DNA from: Prevotella sp.
GTDB taxonomy: Bacteria; Bacteroidota; Bacteroidia; Bacteroidales; Bacteroidaceae
Direction: 5' to 3'
Assembly: GCA_017455495.1 (NCBI GenBank)
Contig: JAFTAR010000114.1
Coordinates: 1-44,097 of the forward strand
Length of the DNA: 44,097 nucleotides
Shown here: positions 8,137 through 17,536 of the stretch, in pieces
Layout: each line of letters begins with the position of its first letter
Numbering within the stretch: position 1 is the first letter of the stretch
The notes under the pieces: generated by a model
What the model saw: only the letters and a program-made list of their open reading frames with translations
Told to the model about the DNA's origin: nothing
Database searches by the model: none
Position numbers and translations under genes: made by a program

Positions 8137-10182
8137 ATGAAATATAGAACCAGAAAATGGATGATTGTGGCAGCACTGTCATTTATCATTTGTCATTTGT
8201 CGTTTAGCCCCGCATTGGCGCAGGTAGACACCTGGAAGGCCTACATGTCCTACTACGAGCCGCAGCAGATTGTGAAGGCTGGCAGCCACACGCTCTTTGT
8301 CAGGGCCTCCAACAGCCTGTACAGCTACAACCTCAACGACGAGAGCATCACCACATACGACAAGGTGAACTCCCTGAGCGACACATATATAAGCCTCATA
8401 GGCTGGAACCAGACAGCCCAGCGCCTCCTTATTGTCTACAGCAACTCAAACTTCGACCTTATGGACTTGTCTGGCAATGTCACCAACCTGAGTGCCCTCT
8501 ACTCCAAGTCCATGACACAGGACAAGACGGTGAACAGCATCTACATGAGCGGCATCTATGCCTACTTGGCAACCGGCTTCGGAGCTGTCAAGGTGAACTT
8601 GCAGCGGGCAGAGATTGCCGAGTCTTACATCCTGGACCAGAACATAACCGCCATAGGCAGCGACCAGACCACTCTCTATCTGCGCACGTCAACAGGGACA
8701 ATCCTCTCCGGCCTCCTCAGCAAGAACCTCATTGACCCCCACAACTGGAGCCAGACAGGCACCGCCCCCGCCGGCACCTTCACCACCGACCTTAGCGACT
8801 GGAACCAGTACATATCCACAGTGCGCACCCTGCAGCCAGGCGGCCCGCGCTACAACAACTTCGGGTTTATGAGAATGAAGAACGGAGTACTGTACACCGT
8901 TGGCGGTGACGGCTTTGGAAACCTTATATTGCCTGCTACAGTACAAATTAAACAGGACGATGAATGGGTGTTCCTGCAAGATGACATGACAGGGGTGGAA
9001 GGAACAGGAAACGACTGGACTTTTGTTAATATGTATGCTTTGGATGTAGACCCATTTGACAGCAAGCACATTTTTGCCGGAGGAAGAACTGGTCTCTTTG
9101 AATATTACGATGGTGAGTTGGTTAAATATTACAATAAGGATAACAGCATACTCAAAACTGCCACCACGAGCAACAAATATGTCATTACTAACGGTGTCAC
9201 ATTTGATAGCAATGGAAACCTGTGGATAATACAAGGCGACGTGACCGTGAACTCTATTATTGAGATAAAAAAAGACGGGCAGTGGATAAATCATCCGCAA
9301 CAGGTATTAATAGAAAACGGAGAATCACTCCCCAAGCTGGGTGGAATGATATTTGACAGCCGTGGCCTTATGTGGTTTGTCAACAGCCACTGGGGCAAAC
9401 CGTCCTTCTACTGCTATAACCCTGCCACCGACTCTATTGTATGCGCTGTCACGCATCTCGTCAACCAAGACGGAACAAGTGCTCCAGAGATGTACAATCC
9501 TAAGTGCGTGGTCGAGGATTTAGGCGGGAATATCTGGATAGGCACAGCCAACGGCCCTTACCTTATTGAATCCGAGCGGGTCGGAGTGCAGGTTGACTAT
9601 GCCACTCAGGTCAAGGTGCCCCGCAACGACGGCACCAACCTTGCCGACTATCTTCTGGCAGGCGTTGACGTTTCGGCAATAGCCATCGACGGTGGCAACC
9701 GCAAATGGTTTGGAACACTTGGGTCTGGTGTCTATCTCATCAGCGATGACAACATTGAGCAAGTGTATCACTTTACCTCTGAAAATAGCCCCTTGCCATC
9801 CAACATTATTGAGTCTATTGCCATCAATCAGCAGACGGGAGAGGTCTTCTTCGGTACCGACCAAGGTCTGTGCTCATATATGAGTAATGCTACTGAGGCT
9901 GCTATTGAAATGGTGAGCGATGATGTGTACGCTTATCCAAACCCGGTAGTTTCTGGCTATGAAGGACAGATTACCGTTGTAGGCCTTTCTCGCGATGCCG
10001 ACGTTAAGATTCTATCAACCAACGGACAGCTTGTGGCACAAGGCCGTTCAAATGGAGGTATGTTCACCTGGAATGGTCGTAATCAACAGGGCCGCCTCGT
10101 TGCCTCTGGCATTTACATGGTTTGTGCTGCTACAAGCGAGGGCAAGAAGGGCGTGGTCTGCAAAATAGCTGTTGTAAACTAA
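8137..10182 (+). CDS. porZ: PorZ-type T9SS attachment-complex protein
   Basis: A signal peptide (to about residue 29, ending ALAQ) is followed by two beta-propeller halves with repeated units such as GNLWIIQGD, GNIWIGTANGPYLI and NRKWFGTLGSGVYLI. The last 80 or so residues (YAYPNPVVSG then VKILSTNGQLV and GIYMV) form a T9SS type A sorting domain. This architecture and length (681 residues) match PorZ, which in Porphyromonas acts at the cell surface with PorU in processing T9SS cargo and attaching it to lipopolysaccharide. The identity is by recognition of architecture; generic two-component-propeller proteins are the alternative. About 8930-9340 is visibly richer in A/T-ending codons than its flanks. 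The start is 48 bases after rdgB. Confidence 0.8.
   Translation: MKYRTRKWMIVAALSFIICHLSFSPALAQVDTWKAYMSYYEPQQIVKAGSHTLFVRASNSLYSYNLNDESITTYDKVNSLSDTYISLIGWNQTAQRLLIVYSNSNFDLMDLSGNVTNLSALYSKSMTQDKTVNSIYMSGIYAYLATGFGAVKVNLQRAEIAESYILDQNITAIGSDQTTLYLRTSTGTILSGLLSKNLIDPHNWSQTGTAPAGTFTTDLSDWNQYISTVRTLQPGGPRYNNFGFMRMKNGVLYTVGGDGFGNLILPATVQIKQDDEWVFLQDDMTGVEGTGNDWTFVNMYALDVDPFDSKHIFAGGRTGLFEYYDGELVKYYNKDNSILKTATTSNKYVITNGVTFDSNGNLWIIQGDVTVNSIIEIKKDGQWINHPQQVLIENGESLPKLGGMIFDSRGLMWFVNSHWGKPSFYCYNPATDSIVCAVTHLVNQDGTSAPEMYNPKCVVEDLGGNIWIGTANGPYLIESERVGVQVDYATQVKVPRNDGTNLADYLLAGVDVSAIAIDGGNRKWFGTLGSGVYLISDDNIEQVYHFTSENSPLPSNIIESIAINQQTGEVFFGTDQGLCSYMSNATEAAIEMVSDDVYAYPNPVVSGYEGQITVVGLSRDADVKILSTNGQLVAQGRSNGGMFTWNGRNQQGRLVASGIYMVCAATSEGKKGVVCKIAVVN
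8179..8206 (+). repeat. Four tandem 7-bp repeats in the porZ signal peptide
   Basis: TCATTTA, TCATTTG, TCATTTG and TCGTTTA follow one another at 8179-8206 and encode the hydrophobic core SFIICHLSF of the signal peptide. Seven is not a multiple of three, so gain or loss of one unit would shift the frame. Similar ICHLSF signal peptides are familiar in Bacteroidota. Confidence 0.7.
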
Positions 10183-10201
10183 TTGTACTCATGTAGCAGG
10201 G

Positions 10202-11890
10202 ATGAGGAAGCTCGCAGTCTTAGTCATAATAATTGCCTTAAGCACAACTCTCAAAGCACAACTCTTTGTTGCAGGGAAAATGGCAATGTGGAATCAGGAG
10301 ACCAACACCTTCCTGGCCACATTACCACGCACTTGTTTCAACAACAATACGACGGTAAGCATACGTTTTGACAGCCCTTGGAGTCTGCTTTCAATGGATG
10401 GATTGTCGGCCGACAGTACCTTGGCCATTACAAATCTTACTTCCGAGACATCCGTCAACTTCAGCTTCCAAAACACCACAGGCCCTATCATTCAGGCTAA
10501 GCTGATGTTCACCTTCCTGCCACTGGTACAACTGCAAGGATCCTTCGGATATGAATACCAACCTGCCACATTTATCTTGTCTCATCCCGATTCTGTTTGT
10601 TCGCAAACTCTTCCTGCCAACATCAAATGGCGTGGAGGCTCAACAAATGCCGAGGGCAAGCATAAACGCAACTATAAGGTGAAGTTCTCCGATGACTACT
10701 CCTTTTTCGGACTTCGTTCTGACAACAATTGGATGCTTGATGCAGGTCAGGCCGATGTTTTCAGGCTAAGAAACCGCATTGCCATGGACTTATGGAACAG
10801 CATGGCAACATCACCTTACTATGCTGTCTATGAGCCAAAAGCACGCAATGGGGTAAGGGGTATTGTTGTCGAGCTGTTCCTTGACAATGAGTACAGGGGA
10901 ATTTACAATTTCTCGGAAATGATGGACCGCAAGCAGCTAAAGTTAAAGAAAATCAGTAATACCGGGCAGATACGCGGATGCCTCTATAAGAGCGTGAGTT
11001 GGAACAAAACAAAGATGTTTGACTTCATCAATAGCTATGACAACAGCAGTGAGACTCTCTATGGGTTCGAAATGAAGTATCCCGACCTTAGCGACAGCGA
11101 CACTCTTGACTGGATGTCGCTCGTAGCTGCAATAAACTTTGTTGCAAGCAGCACTGACACAGAATTCCAGCAACAAGTCAATGACTATTTTGACATGCCC
11201 GTAGTTATGGACTACAATATCTTCTTCAATGTAGTCAATGCCGTAGACAACGGTGGAAAAAATATCTACTGGGCTGTTTACGACAAAACAGCCTCTCAGT
11301 GCCTTACCTTAGCCCCATGGGACTTGGATGCCACTTTCGGACAGCGATGGGGCGGGCAACTTGTAAGGGAAATACAAGAAGGCTATTACAACTCACCTCT
11401 CTTCAGGCTTGACTTAGAGCTGCTGCTCACTTACCGCATGTACCGCGACAACTTCGATGGATACATAGACAGCCTCAATGCACGTTACCACCAACTGCGA
11501 CAGCCAGGGCAGCCCTTCCACACAGACAGCATTCTGGCACTTGTAACCCGCTACTACACAGACGTAAAAAACAGCGGGGCAGCACAGCGCGAAACCGCCA
11601 GATGGAGCGGTGACAGCGACCTATGGGGCGACACCATCAACTTCGATGCTGAGTATGCCTATATCTGCGACTGGATTAGGCAACGCATGGACTTCATTGA
11701 CCGCACAGAGCTACCCCTATTCTACAATAAGTCTTATTTTGAAGAATTGGCTGACATTGAGGTTGCTTCATCCTTTCAACACCCCCGTGACAACCAGATG
11801 TATGATTTACACGGAAGAAGAGTTACCGGTAACACCAAGCCTAAACCAGGCATATATGTAAGGAACGGAAGGAAAATTGTTATACGCTGA
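10202..11890 (+). CDS. Secreted CotH-family protein with T9SS-like tail
   Basis: The 562-residue protein has a signal peptide (RKLAVLVIIIALSTTLKAQ) and then a CotH kinase fold: VELFLDNEYRGIYNFSEMMDRKQL near residues 220-245 and the conserved LAPWDLDATFGQRWGG near residue 375. CotH proteins are atypical secreted protein kinases in spore formers; their role in Bacteroidota is less clear. The C-terminus MYDLHGRRVTG...GIYVRNGRKIVIR matches the short T9SS tail. It begins 19 bases after porZ. Codon composition is more AT-rich than leuS or rdgB. Confidence 0.82.
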   Translation: MRKLAVLVIIIALSTTLKAQLFVAGKMAMWNQETNTFLATLPRTCFNNNTTVSIRFDSPWSLLSMDGLSADSTLAITNLTSETSVNFSFQNTTGPIIQAKLMFTFLPLVQLQGSFGYEYQPATFILSHPDSVCSQTLPANIKWRGGSTNAEGKHKRNYKVKFSDDYSFFGLRSDNNWMLDAGQADVFRLRNRIAMDLWNSMATSPYYAVYEPKARNGVRGIVVELFLDNEYRGIYNFSEMMDRKQLKLKKISNTGQIRGCLYKSVSWNKTKMFDFINSYDNSSETLYGFEMKYPDLSDSDTLDWMSLVAAINFVASSTDTEFQQQVNDYFDMPVVMDYNIFFNVVNAVDNGGKNIYWAVYDKTASQCLTLAPWDLDATFGQRWGGQLVREIQEGYYNSPLFRLDLELLLTYRMYRDNFDGYIDSLNARYHQLRQPGQPFHTDSILALVTRYYTDVKNSGAAQRETARWSGDSDLWGDTINFDAEYAYICDWIRQRMDFIDRTELPLFYNKSYFEELADIEVASSFQHPRDNQMYDLHGRRVTGNTKPKPGIYVRNGRKIVIR

Positions 11891-11905
11891 TACAACACCA
11901 GAAAA

Positions 11906-13348
11906 ATGGCAAAGCCACTGTGCTTATTACTTATAGTTGTCTTTTCATTCGGATACATGGCTGCTGAAGAACATGTCGGCCTTGACGAGGTGCGGCAGGC
12001 GGGGTTACGCGTAGTGGAGATAACTACACTTGACAATGAGGAACCCCAGGGAATGGTGGTTGCCAAACCTGGAGACCCTCAAAACCTTAATATCACTTAC
12101 AAAAACAAAGTGCCATGCCAGATAATCATTACCCTGTTTGGCGATACACTCTATGACAGTGGCACTTATGAGGCCGGAAATAGCGGAGCAACAATACGCA
12201 TCAATGGCAATACATCAGCTTTTTTTTCAAATCCGCTTAACATGCCTTACAAGTTGAAACTGGAACGCAAGGCCGACCTCTTGTTGCGCGATAACGCTAG
12301 CCGCTATAAGGACAAGCACTGGCGACTCCTCAAAGACGCAACATCCCTCAACACCATTATTGGACTCAAGATTAGTCAACTCTTAGGGATGGAATGGACT
12401 GCTGCCTACACTCCCTGCAATGTTGTCATAAACGGAGACTACAGAGGATGTTACCTACTTATGGAAACCGTCAGACGCAATCCAGATTGCCGCATCAATT
12501 GCGACAAAAACACTGGGTTTATTGTTGAGCGCGACCCCTACTGGTGGAAAGAAGACATCTCCTTCCCCTCCCAATGGTACACCGATGACAGTGATTATCG
12601 CTGGACATTCAAATATCCCGATGATGACACGATAAGTAATGACAAACTACAGTCTATTCAGCAGTATATATGTCTTGCTGAGCAAAGCCTTGCCATTGAC
12701 CACTATGAACAATATATTGACATAACCTCCTTTGCCAAATGGCTTCTCGTTCATGACATACTCGGTACTCGCGATAGCGGAGGTGCTAATATGTACTTGA
12801 AAAAATACGATGACAGCGCCACTTCCTTGCTCCAGATGCCATGCGTCTGGGACTTCGACTCCAGCTACGAAGTTGCTCCGGGGTCATTCTCGCGCGTACA
12901 TCAGTCATCCCATGCCTATTTTGCCACTCTCCTCAAAAGCAGCAACCGCTCTTTTGTCAATGCATACCTGGCATTGTGGGATGAGTGCAGTGTGATGCTA
13001 AATCAACGAATAACAGCCTTCACCACCACTTTCGCCACATCCCAGGTAGGCTTCGCCCTCAATCTTTCATGGCAGCTTCACAACAGGCGTTGGGGATACA
13101 CCATTCCAGATATGGCAACATGCATAGAGCTTGCCCAACACTGGTTCTACACCCATCTTCCACTTCTTGATGCACAAATCCAGCAAATCGGCCAAGAAAC
13201 AGGAATTGCACAAATATCAACATCACACAATCACACACCCTGCACTTGTTACGACTTGCAGGGAAGGCCAATACAATATCTTTCCAAACGCTATACTATT
13301 AATGCCAATGGTAAAACACGCAGGCTTTTCCATACACATGCCCAGTAA
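11906..13348 (+). CDS. Second secreted CotH-family protein
   Basis: A 480-residue protein with a short signal peptide (MAKPLCLLLIVVFSFGYMAA) and the CotH features: IRINGNTSAFF, KPYKLKLE-type segment (MPYKLKLERKADLLL), VVINGDYRGCYLLMETVRR and CVWDFDSSYEVAPGSF. It is paralogous in fold to the preceding gene but divergent. The C-terminal end (CYDLQGRPIQYLSKRYTI...GKTRRLF) resembles a T9SS tail but lacks the usual GIY pattern and runs on for several residues, so export by T9SS is less certain. The next gene overlaps its last 11 bases. Confidence 0.78.
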   Translation: MAKPLCLLLIVVFSFGYMAAEEHVGLDEVRQAGLRVVEITTLDNEEPQGMVVAKPGDPQNLNITYKNKVPCQIIITLFGDTLYDSGTYEAGNSGATIRINGNTSAFFSNPLNMPYKLKLERKADLLLRDNASRYKDKHWRLLKDATSLNTIIGLKISQLLGMEWTAAYTPCNVVINGDYRGCYLLMETVRRNPDCRINCDKNTGFIVERDPYWWKEDISFPSQWYTDDSDYRWTFKYPDDDTISNDKLQSIQQYICLAEQSLAIDHYEQYIDITSFAKWLLVHDILGTRDSGGANMYLKKYDDSATSLLQMPCVWDFDSSYEVAPGSFSRVHQSSHAYFATLLKSSNRSFVNAYLALWDECSVMLNQRITAFTTTFATSQVGFALNLSWQLHNRRWGYTIPDMATCIELAQHWFYTHLPLLDAQIQQIGQETGIAQISTSHNHTPCTCYDLQGRPIQYLSKRYTINANGKTRRLFHTHAQ

Positions 13349-14780
13349 CATAACCAGACAACCTGCCATACTCATCATCCTCCTTTCACTCCCTTTCATA
13401 CTCTGGGGAGTCTGTGGCATCGGACCTACCTTCGATGACTACACCACCCTACAGTCACCTTGGTATATACAAATCTCCGATCCTGGCTATTTCTTCCCAG
13501 ACGCAGTTCGACGCCCCTTCGATTTTCTCTTAGGCTGCATTGTCGGTTGGTGGCCGGCACTCTTCCCCGTACTCAACCATCTCTTCATCATCATTGGCCA
13601 CACGCTCTCTGCACTTCTCATCTTCGCCATTTGCAAACAGCTAAACTTCTCGTCAATAGCCACTAACATTGCCTCCATTTTCTTCTTCTTCTCACCTGCC
13701 ATCTTGGGGGCAACCCTTGCCTGCGATGGTTTCAACCAAACCTACGCCCAGTTCTGGGGGCTCCTATCATTATGGTGCTACCTGAAGGGAAAGCGGAAGC
13801 TGTGGATAGCATGCATAATCATGGCCGCTCTGTCAAAGGAGAACGGACTGGCCTGGGCAGTGGTCTCACCAGTAGTGGCCTATGGCTTCGGCCTTTCCAT
13901 CCGGCGTGATGCACTGCGCCACCTGGGTATTGGCTTGCTGATAGCTGTTGCCTATTTCATTATCTATCTCACAATAACTTACACTGGCATCATCCCTGTA
14001 GAATATGACGAGCAGTACATGGACTCATCGTTCACAGACCATCTGAAAGACTTCGCCCAGCTAATGCTCTATACCTGGGTGCCTGTTGACTTCATGAGTT
14101 TGGTCTATCCTCCTACACGCAACTGGCTTCTCGTAGCATCCACTCTTCTTTTATCATTGCCGTTCCTGCTGTTGCTTGCAGGCCAGTGGAGACAGTTCCG
14201 AACCCTGCCCTTTCTGTCCTTAGTCGTAGCCTTCTTCATTCTTGCCTCGCCCCATTTGGTCACACTCGTCAGCATCATGCACAACTATGCCGCACTCTCC
14301 ATGGCGGCAATCATCGTTGGATTCATCATCAGTAATACCGCGTCATACCGTGTCAAACTGCTGTTCATTTCCTTTGCCCTTTTCCTTGCCGCAGCCCTCT
14401 TTACCGATGTGCGCCATTACTATGCAGCAAGACAGTCGGGACTCACTGGCCAGCGGTTAGCCATGCAGGCCATTAGTGCAGCTCCCCAGCCACCACGGCA
14501 CGCATTTTGCATAAACATTGACAACGAAGACGAGCCACGCTACTCAAACTTCTGCGTGCGCCCTGTTGATGCTTTCGCCTGGGGATTGGCAGTCAAGCAC
14601 TACAGTCACTACACCTGGAAAACCACCATTAGCGAAGCAATTCTTTCCCAATACAACGAACGGCAAGTAACCGCCATTGCCGACAGTGCTCTTAGTCACG
14701 GCACTGACGTCGTCTGGGTAGTGGGACACAATGCCGATAGCCTTACCATCATCACCAAGCAGCCCACTATACATGAATAA
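13338..14780 (+). CDS. Polytopic GT-C-like membrane protein
   Basis: I place the start at 13338 (MPSNITRQPAILI), overlapping the previous gene by 11 bases; a longer frame opens at 13131 but would run deep into the CotH gene. The resulting 480-residue protein has about ten hydrophobic segments. An acidic pair in the first extracytoplasmic loop (GIGPTFDDYTTL) and the motif ALSKENGLAW resemble GT-C glycosyltransferases of the GT39/TMTC type. A role in transferring a lipid-linked sugar in the envelope is inference. It overlaps the next gene by 8 bases, so translation is probably coupled. Confidence 0.6.
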   Translation: MPSNITRQPAILIILLSLPFILWGVCGIGPTFDDYTTLQSPWYIQISDPGYFFPDAVRRPFDFLLGCIVGWWPALFPVLNHLFIIIGHTLSALLIFAICKQLNFSSIATNIASIFFFFSPAILGATLACDGFNQTYAQFWGLLSLWCYLKGKRKLWIACIIMAALSKENGLAWAVVSPVVAYGFGLSIRRDALRHLGIGLLIAVAYFIIYLTITYTGIIPVEYDEQYMDSSFTDHLKDFAQLMLYTWVPVDFMSLVYPPTRNWLLVASTLLLSLPFLLLLAGQWRQFRTLPFLSLVVAFFILASPHLVTLVSIMHNYAALSMAAIIVGFIISNTASYRVKLLFISFALFLAAALFTDVRHYYAARQSGLTGQRLAMQAISAAPQPPRHAFCINIDNEDEPRYSNFCVRPVDAFAWGLAVKHYSHYTWKTTISEAILSQYNERQVTAIADSALSHGTDVVWVVGHNADSLTIITKQPTIHE

Positions 14781-17415
14781 GGAGCGCTTGCCCTATATTG
14801 ATAAGCTGAAAGGCTTGGCCATGCTGTTGGTAGTGTGGGGAAACACCATGTATTTCTGCATATATGACGAGCAGCCACCTTTCAACGCACTGTTCAACAT
14901 TATTTGCACTTTCCATGTACCATTGTTCTTCTTTCTTTCTGGCTTCGTTGTCAACCGTTTGCCCACTCCCCGCACCTTCTCCCAGAAGGCCTGCCGCTTT
15001 CTGAGACCCATGTTGGTGGTAGGCTTTGCTAATGCTCTGCTTTTCGATGGCGTGGACATCTTTCTGTTTAATGGTGGCCATTTTGGCTATTGGTACCTGC
15101 TTTCACTCACCATATTCTATTTGCTGTTGCTGCCATTCCGGTTAACAGTCGGTAGAAATGGCATGCGCTGGCTGGCAGTTGACGTTCTTATAGCAGCGAC
15201 AATATGGATTGTGCTGCTGATTGCCGTCAGATTACCTGATAACACAGTTAAGGATGCTCTCAATACATGGAGTAATTTCTACTACTGGCCATTCTTTATT
15301 GTAGGCTTTATTGGCCGCAAGTACTCGCTCAACCGCTTTTTTGAGGAAAAACCTTGGCTTGGAATTGTCCTGCTGTCAGTTTATGTAGTGCTGATTGCAA
15401 CCCACTTCAACCGCCTTGATAATCTGTCGCTCTATACAGAGTTTACCATTGCTTTCATTGCCATTCTTGCCCTTCTTTCCCTTTTTCAGCCCAGTAGCCA
15501 TTGCAACACCTTTGTTGACCGTCAGCTGAAGCTCATCGGCAACAACACGCTTCAAGTATACGTCTACCATTATTTCCTCATCCGCATAATCAGCCTCCAT
15601 TTCCTCCGCCAGCAGAGTCTTGTCTTGGAGGTTCCTGTTACTGTTGTCCTTACTTTTGCCATAGCCTACTTTTCGATAGGTATAGGACTGTTTGTAAAGA
15701 AGAATTGGGGTATACTACAGCGGCCCATCACTCGTAACCCCGTGTTTTACATCTCGCTGTTATTTCTCTGTAGCATATCTGTCCTCTTTATCACCTATAG
15801 CAACCGGCTTTTCTCTGAACTTGAGTTGTTCTCTGATGTCTATTTACTTTGTACACTCACATTGCTCTTTCCTTTAGGATGGCGTCGAAGTGTGAAAGCC
15901 ACAGTGTTTGGCCTTTTCTTCTTTATTGGCGTCATTGACATGTTATGCTACCAGCTCATGGGTGCCCCTCTTATTCCGAGCATCGTTATCACTTGGGGGC
16001 AAACAAATGGACAGGAGGCCACTGAGGCTTTCAGCACCTATTTCTCTTTGCGGTTGTTGTTTACGCCGCTCATACTATTCTTTATCCTGCCTGTGGCAAT
16101 ATGGCTGATGCGCAGGGCGTATGTCACTTTTCCTCGCAGCATAGCATCCTTCCTGCTTGTCATAACCTTATTCTCGTTTGCTGGAAGCGTCAGCAACAAG
16201 CGCTATCTGCATTTCGTCTATACCCGTACTTCTGACGATGACATGGCCGAGCTTTGCCCTGTGGAGTCAAACACACGCGAATACTTGCCCATCTATAGAC
16301 TGATGCTCTCGGTTAAGGAAATCAGCCGACTGAAACACATGCGCCAACGTCTGGTAGACAATGCTATGACCACACACGTTGACTCCTGCTCCTTTCGTTC
16401 ACCGCTCATTGTACTCATAATAGGAGAAAGCTATAATCGCCATCATGCCTCACTCTATGGATACCATCATGCCACCACTCCACTACAAGACAGCCTGTTC
16501 AACAGTGGCAAGCTATATCGATTCGATAATGTGATTGCATCCTTCAATCTTACGTTCAAGGCCTTCCAACACATGCTCTCACTTTATGACTATGACCATC
16601 ATGACAGCTGGTACAACCATCCCCTCGTTCCCGTTCTGTTCAGAAAGGCTGGATACGATGTTTACTTTTTTAGCAATCAGTATAGCTTAGACAAGCGGTC
16701 GGCTTTTAGCGACTTCATTGAGGATTCGTTCATAAACCATTTAGAACTCTCTCCACTCATGTTTACACAACGCAACAAACAAACCCATGACTACGATATT
16801 GGACTACTTGATGACTACAACAAGTCGGATGCGGCATTATCACACAATCCACGCCTGGTAATGTTTCATTTCATCGGCATACACAACGACTTCAGCCAGC
16901 GCTTCCCACCTGATTGGAAGTATTTCAAACCTGCCGACTACACATTCAGGCATGATTTGAATGACAATGAGAAACAGACACTTGCCGACTATGACAATGC
17001 TATTCGCTACAATGACTATGTGGTTGACTCCATCATCAATACATTCTGCCACGACAATGCCGTCATGATATACGTACCCGATCATGGTGAGCTGGTCTAT
17101 GACAGCGGAACAGAGTTTGGCCGAAACCTAAAACTCAAAAAAGAATACGTCAAGGCACAGTTCGACATTCCCTTCTGGATTCACTGCACCGATGCCTACC
17201 AGGCTGCCCATCCTGACCTATGCAGGCAGATGGCAGCGTCTGTAAACCGTCCCTTTATGACCGATGACCTCCCCCATCTGCTTCTTTATTTGGCTGGCAT
17301 TGTAATTCCAGAATACGAGTCCACACGCAACCTGATAGATGACAACTTCGATTGCAATCGAAAAAGAATGATTCGCGGCGAGGCCGACTACGATAGTGTG
17401 ATTTCCTTGCCATAA
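14773..17415 (+). CDS. Acyltransferase-3-like / phosphoethanolamine-transferase-like fusion
   Basis: With the start at 14773 the protein has 880 residues. Residues 1-330 are an acyltransferase-3-type membrane domain (YIDKLKGLAMLLVVWGN, then FHVPLFFFLSGF). Residues about 335-490 add further membrane segments like the N-terminal part of EptA. Residues about 545-880 are an alkaline-phosphatase-superfamily domain with LIIGESYNRHHASLYGY (Glu near 552), a candidate nucleophile Thr near 594 in FNLTFKAFQ, and YVPDHGE near 768. The acyltransferase motif R-x10-H reads K13-x10-N24, so the usual catalytic His is missing. The second half probably modifies lipid A or a surface glycan with a phospho-alcohol; sulfatase activity is less likely. 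An earlier in-frame ATG at 14731 lies inside the preceding gene. Confidence 0.75.
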   Translation: MNKERLPYIDKLKGLAMLLVVWGNTMYFCIYDEQPPFNALFNIICTFHVPLFFFLSGFVVNRLPTPRTFSQKACRFLRPMLVVGFANALLFDGVDIFLFNGGHFGYWYLLSLTIFYLLLLPFRLTVGRNGMRWLAVDVLIAATIWIVLLIAVRLPDNTVKDALNTWSNFYYWPFFIVGFIGRKYSLNRFFEEKPWLGIVLLSVYVVLIATHFNRLDNLSLYTEFTIAFIAILALLSLFQPSSHCNTFVDRQLKLIGNNTLQVYVYHYFLIRIISLHFLRQQSLVLEVPVTVVLTFAIAYFSIGIGLFVKKNWGILQRPITRNPVFYISLLFLCSISVLFITYSNRLFSELELFSDVYLLCTLTLLFPLGWRRSVKATVFGLFFFIGVIDMLCYQLMGAPLIPSIVITWGQTNGQEATEAFSTYFSLRLLFTPLILFFILPVAIWLMRRAYVTFPRSIASFLLVITLFSFAGSVSNKRYLHFVYTRTSDDDMAELCPVESNTREYLPIYRLMLSVKEISRLKHMRQRLVDNAMTTHVDSCSFRSPLIVLIIGESYNRHHASLYGYHHATTPLQDSLFNSGKLYRFDNVIASFNLTFKAFQHMLSLYDYDHHDSWYNHPLVPVLFRKAGYDVYFFSNQYSLDKRSAFSDFIEDSFINHLELSPLMFTQRNKQTHDYDIGLLDDYNKSDAALSHNPRLVMFHFIGIHNDFSQRFPPDWKYFKPADYTFRHDLNDNEKQTLADYDNAIRYNDYVVDSIINTFCHDNAVMIYVPDHGELVYDSGTEFGRNLKLKKEYVKAQFDIPFWIHCTDAYQAAHPDLCRQMAASVNRPFMTDDLPHLLLYLAGIVIPEYESTRNLIDDNFDCNRKRMIRGEADYDSVISLP

Positions 17416-17476
17416 ATCATACACATGGCAACGATAAATATAAATAGTTAAAAAAGAGCAGTAAGCAAGCTTATTA

Positions 17477-17508
17477 TTTGTGAGGTCAACTGAAAAATAG
17501 TAACTTTG
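17477..17508 (+). promoter_or_regulatory. Promoter of the AAA-ATPase gene
   Basis: TTTG at 17477-17480 and TAACTTTG at 17501-17508 are separated by 20 bases, a full consensus match. This separates the following gene from the long leuS-porZ run. No clear intrinsic terminator is seen in 17416-17476. Confidence 0.8.
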
Positions 17509-17536
17509 CACCATATTCTTCAATTCCTACAAAATC

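Noticed and set aside
13131..13337. Upstream extension of the GT-C-like gene
   Set aside because: It lies wholly in the CotH coding region, reads as low-quality sequence and puts a long hydrophilic tail before the first membrane helix.
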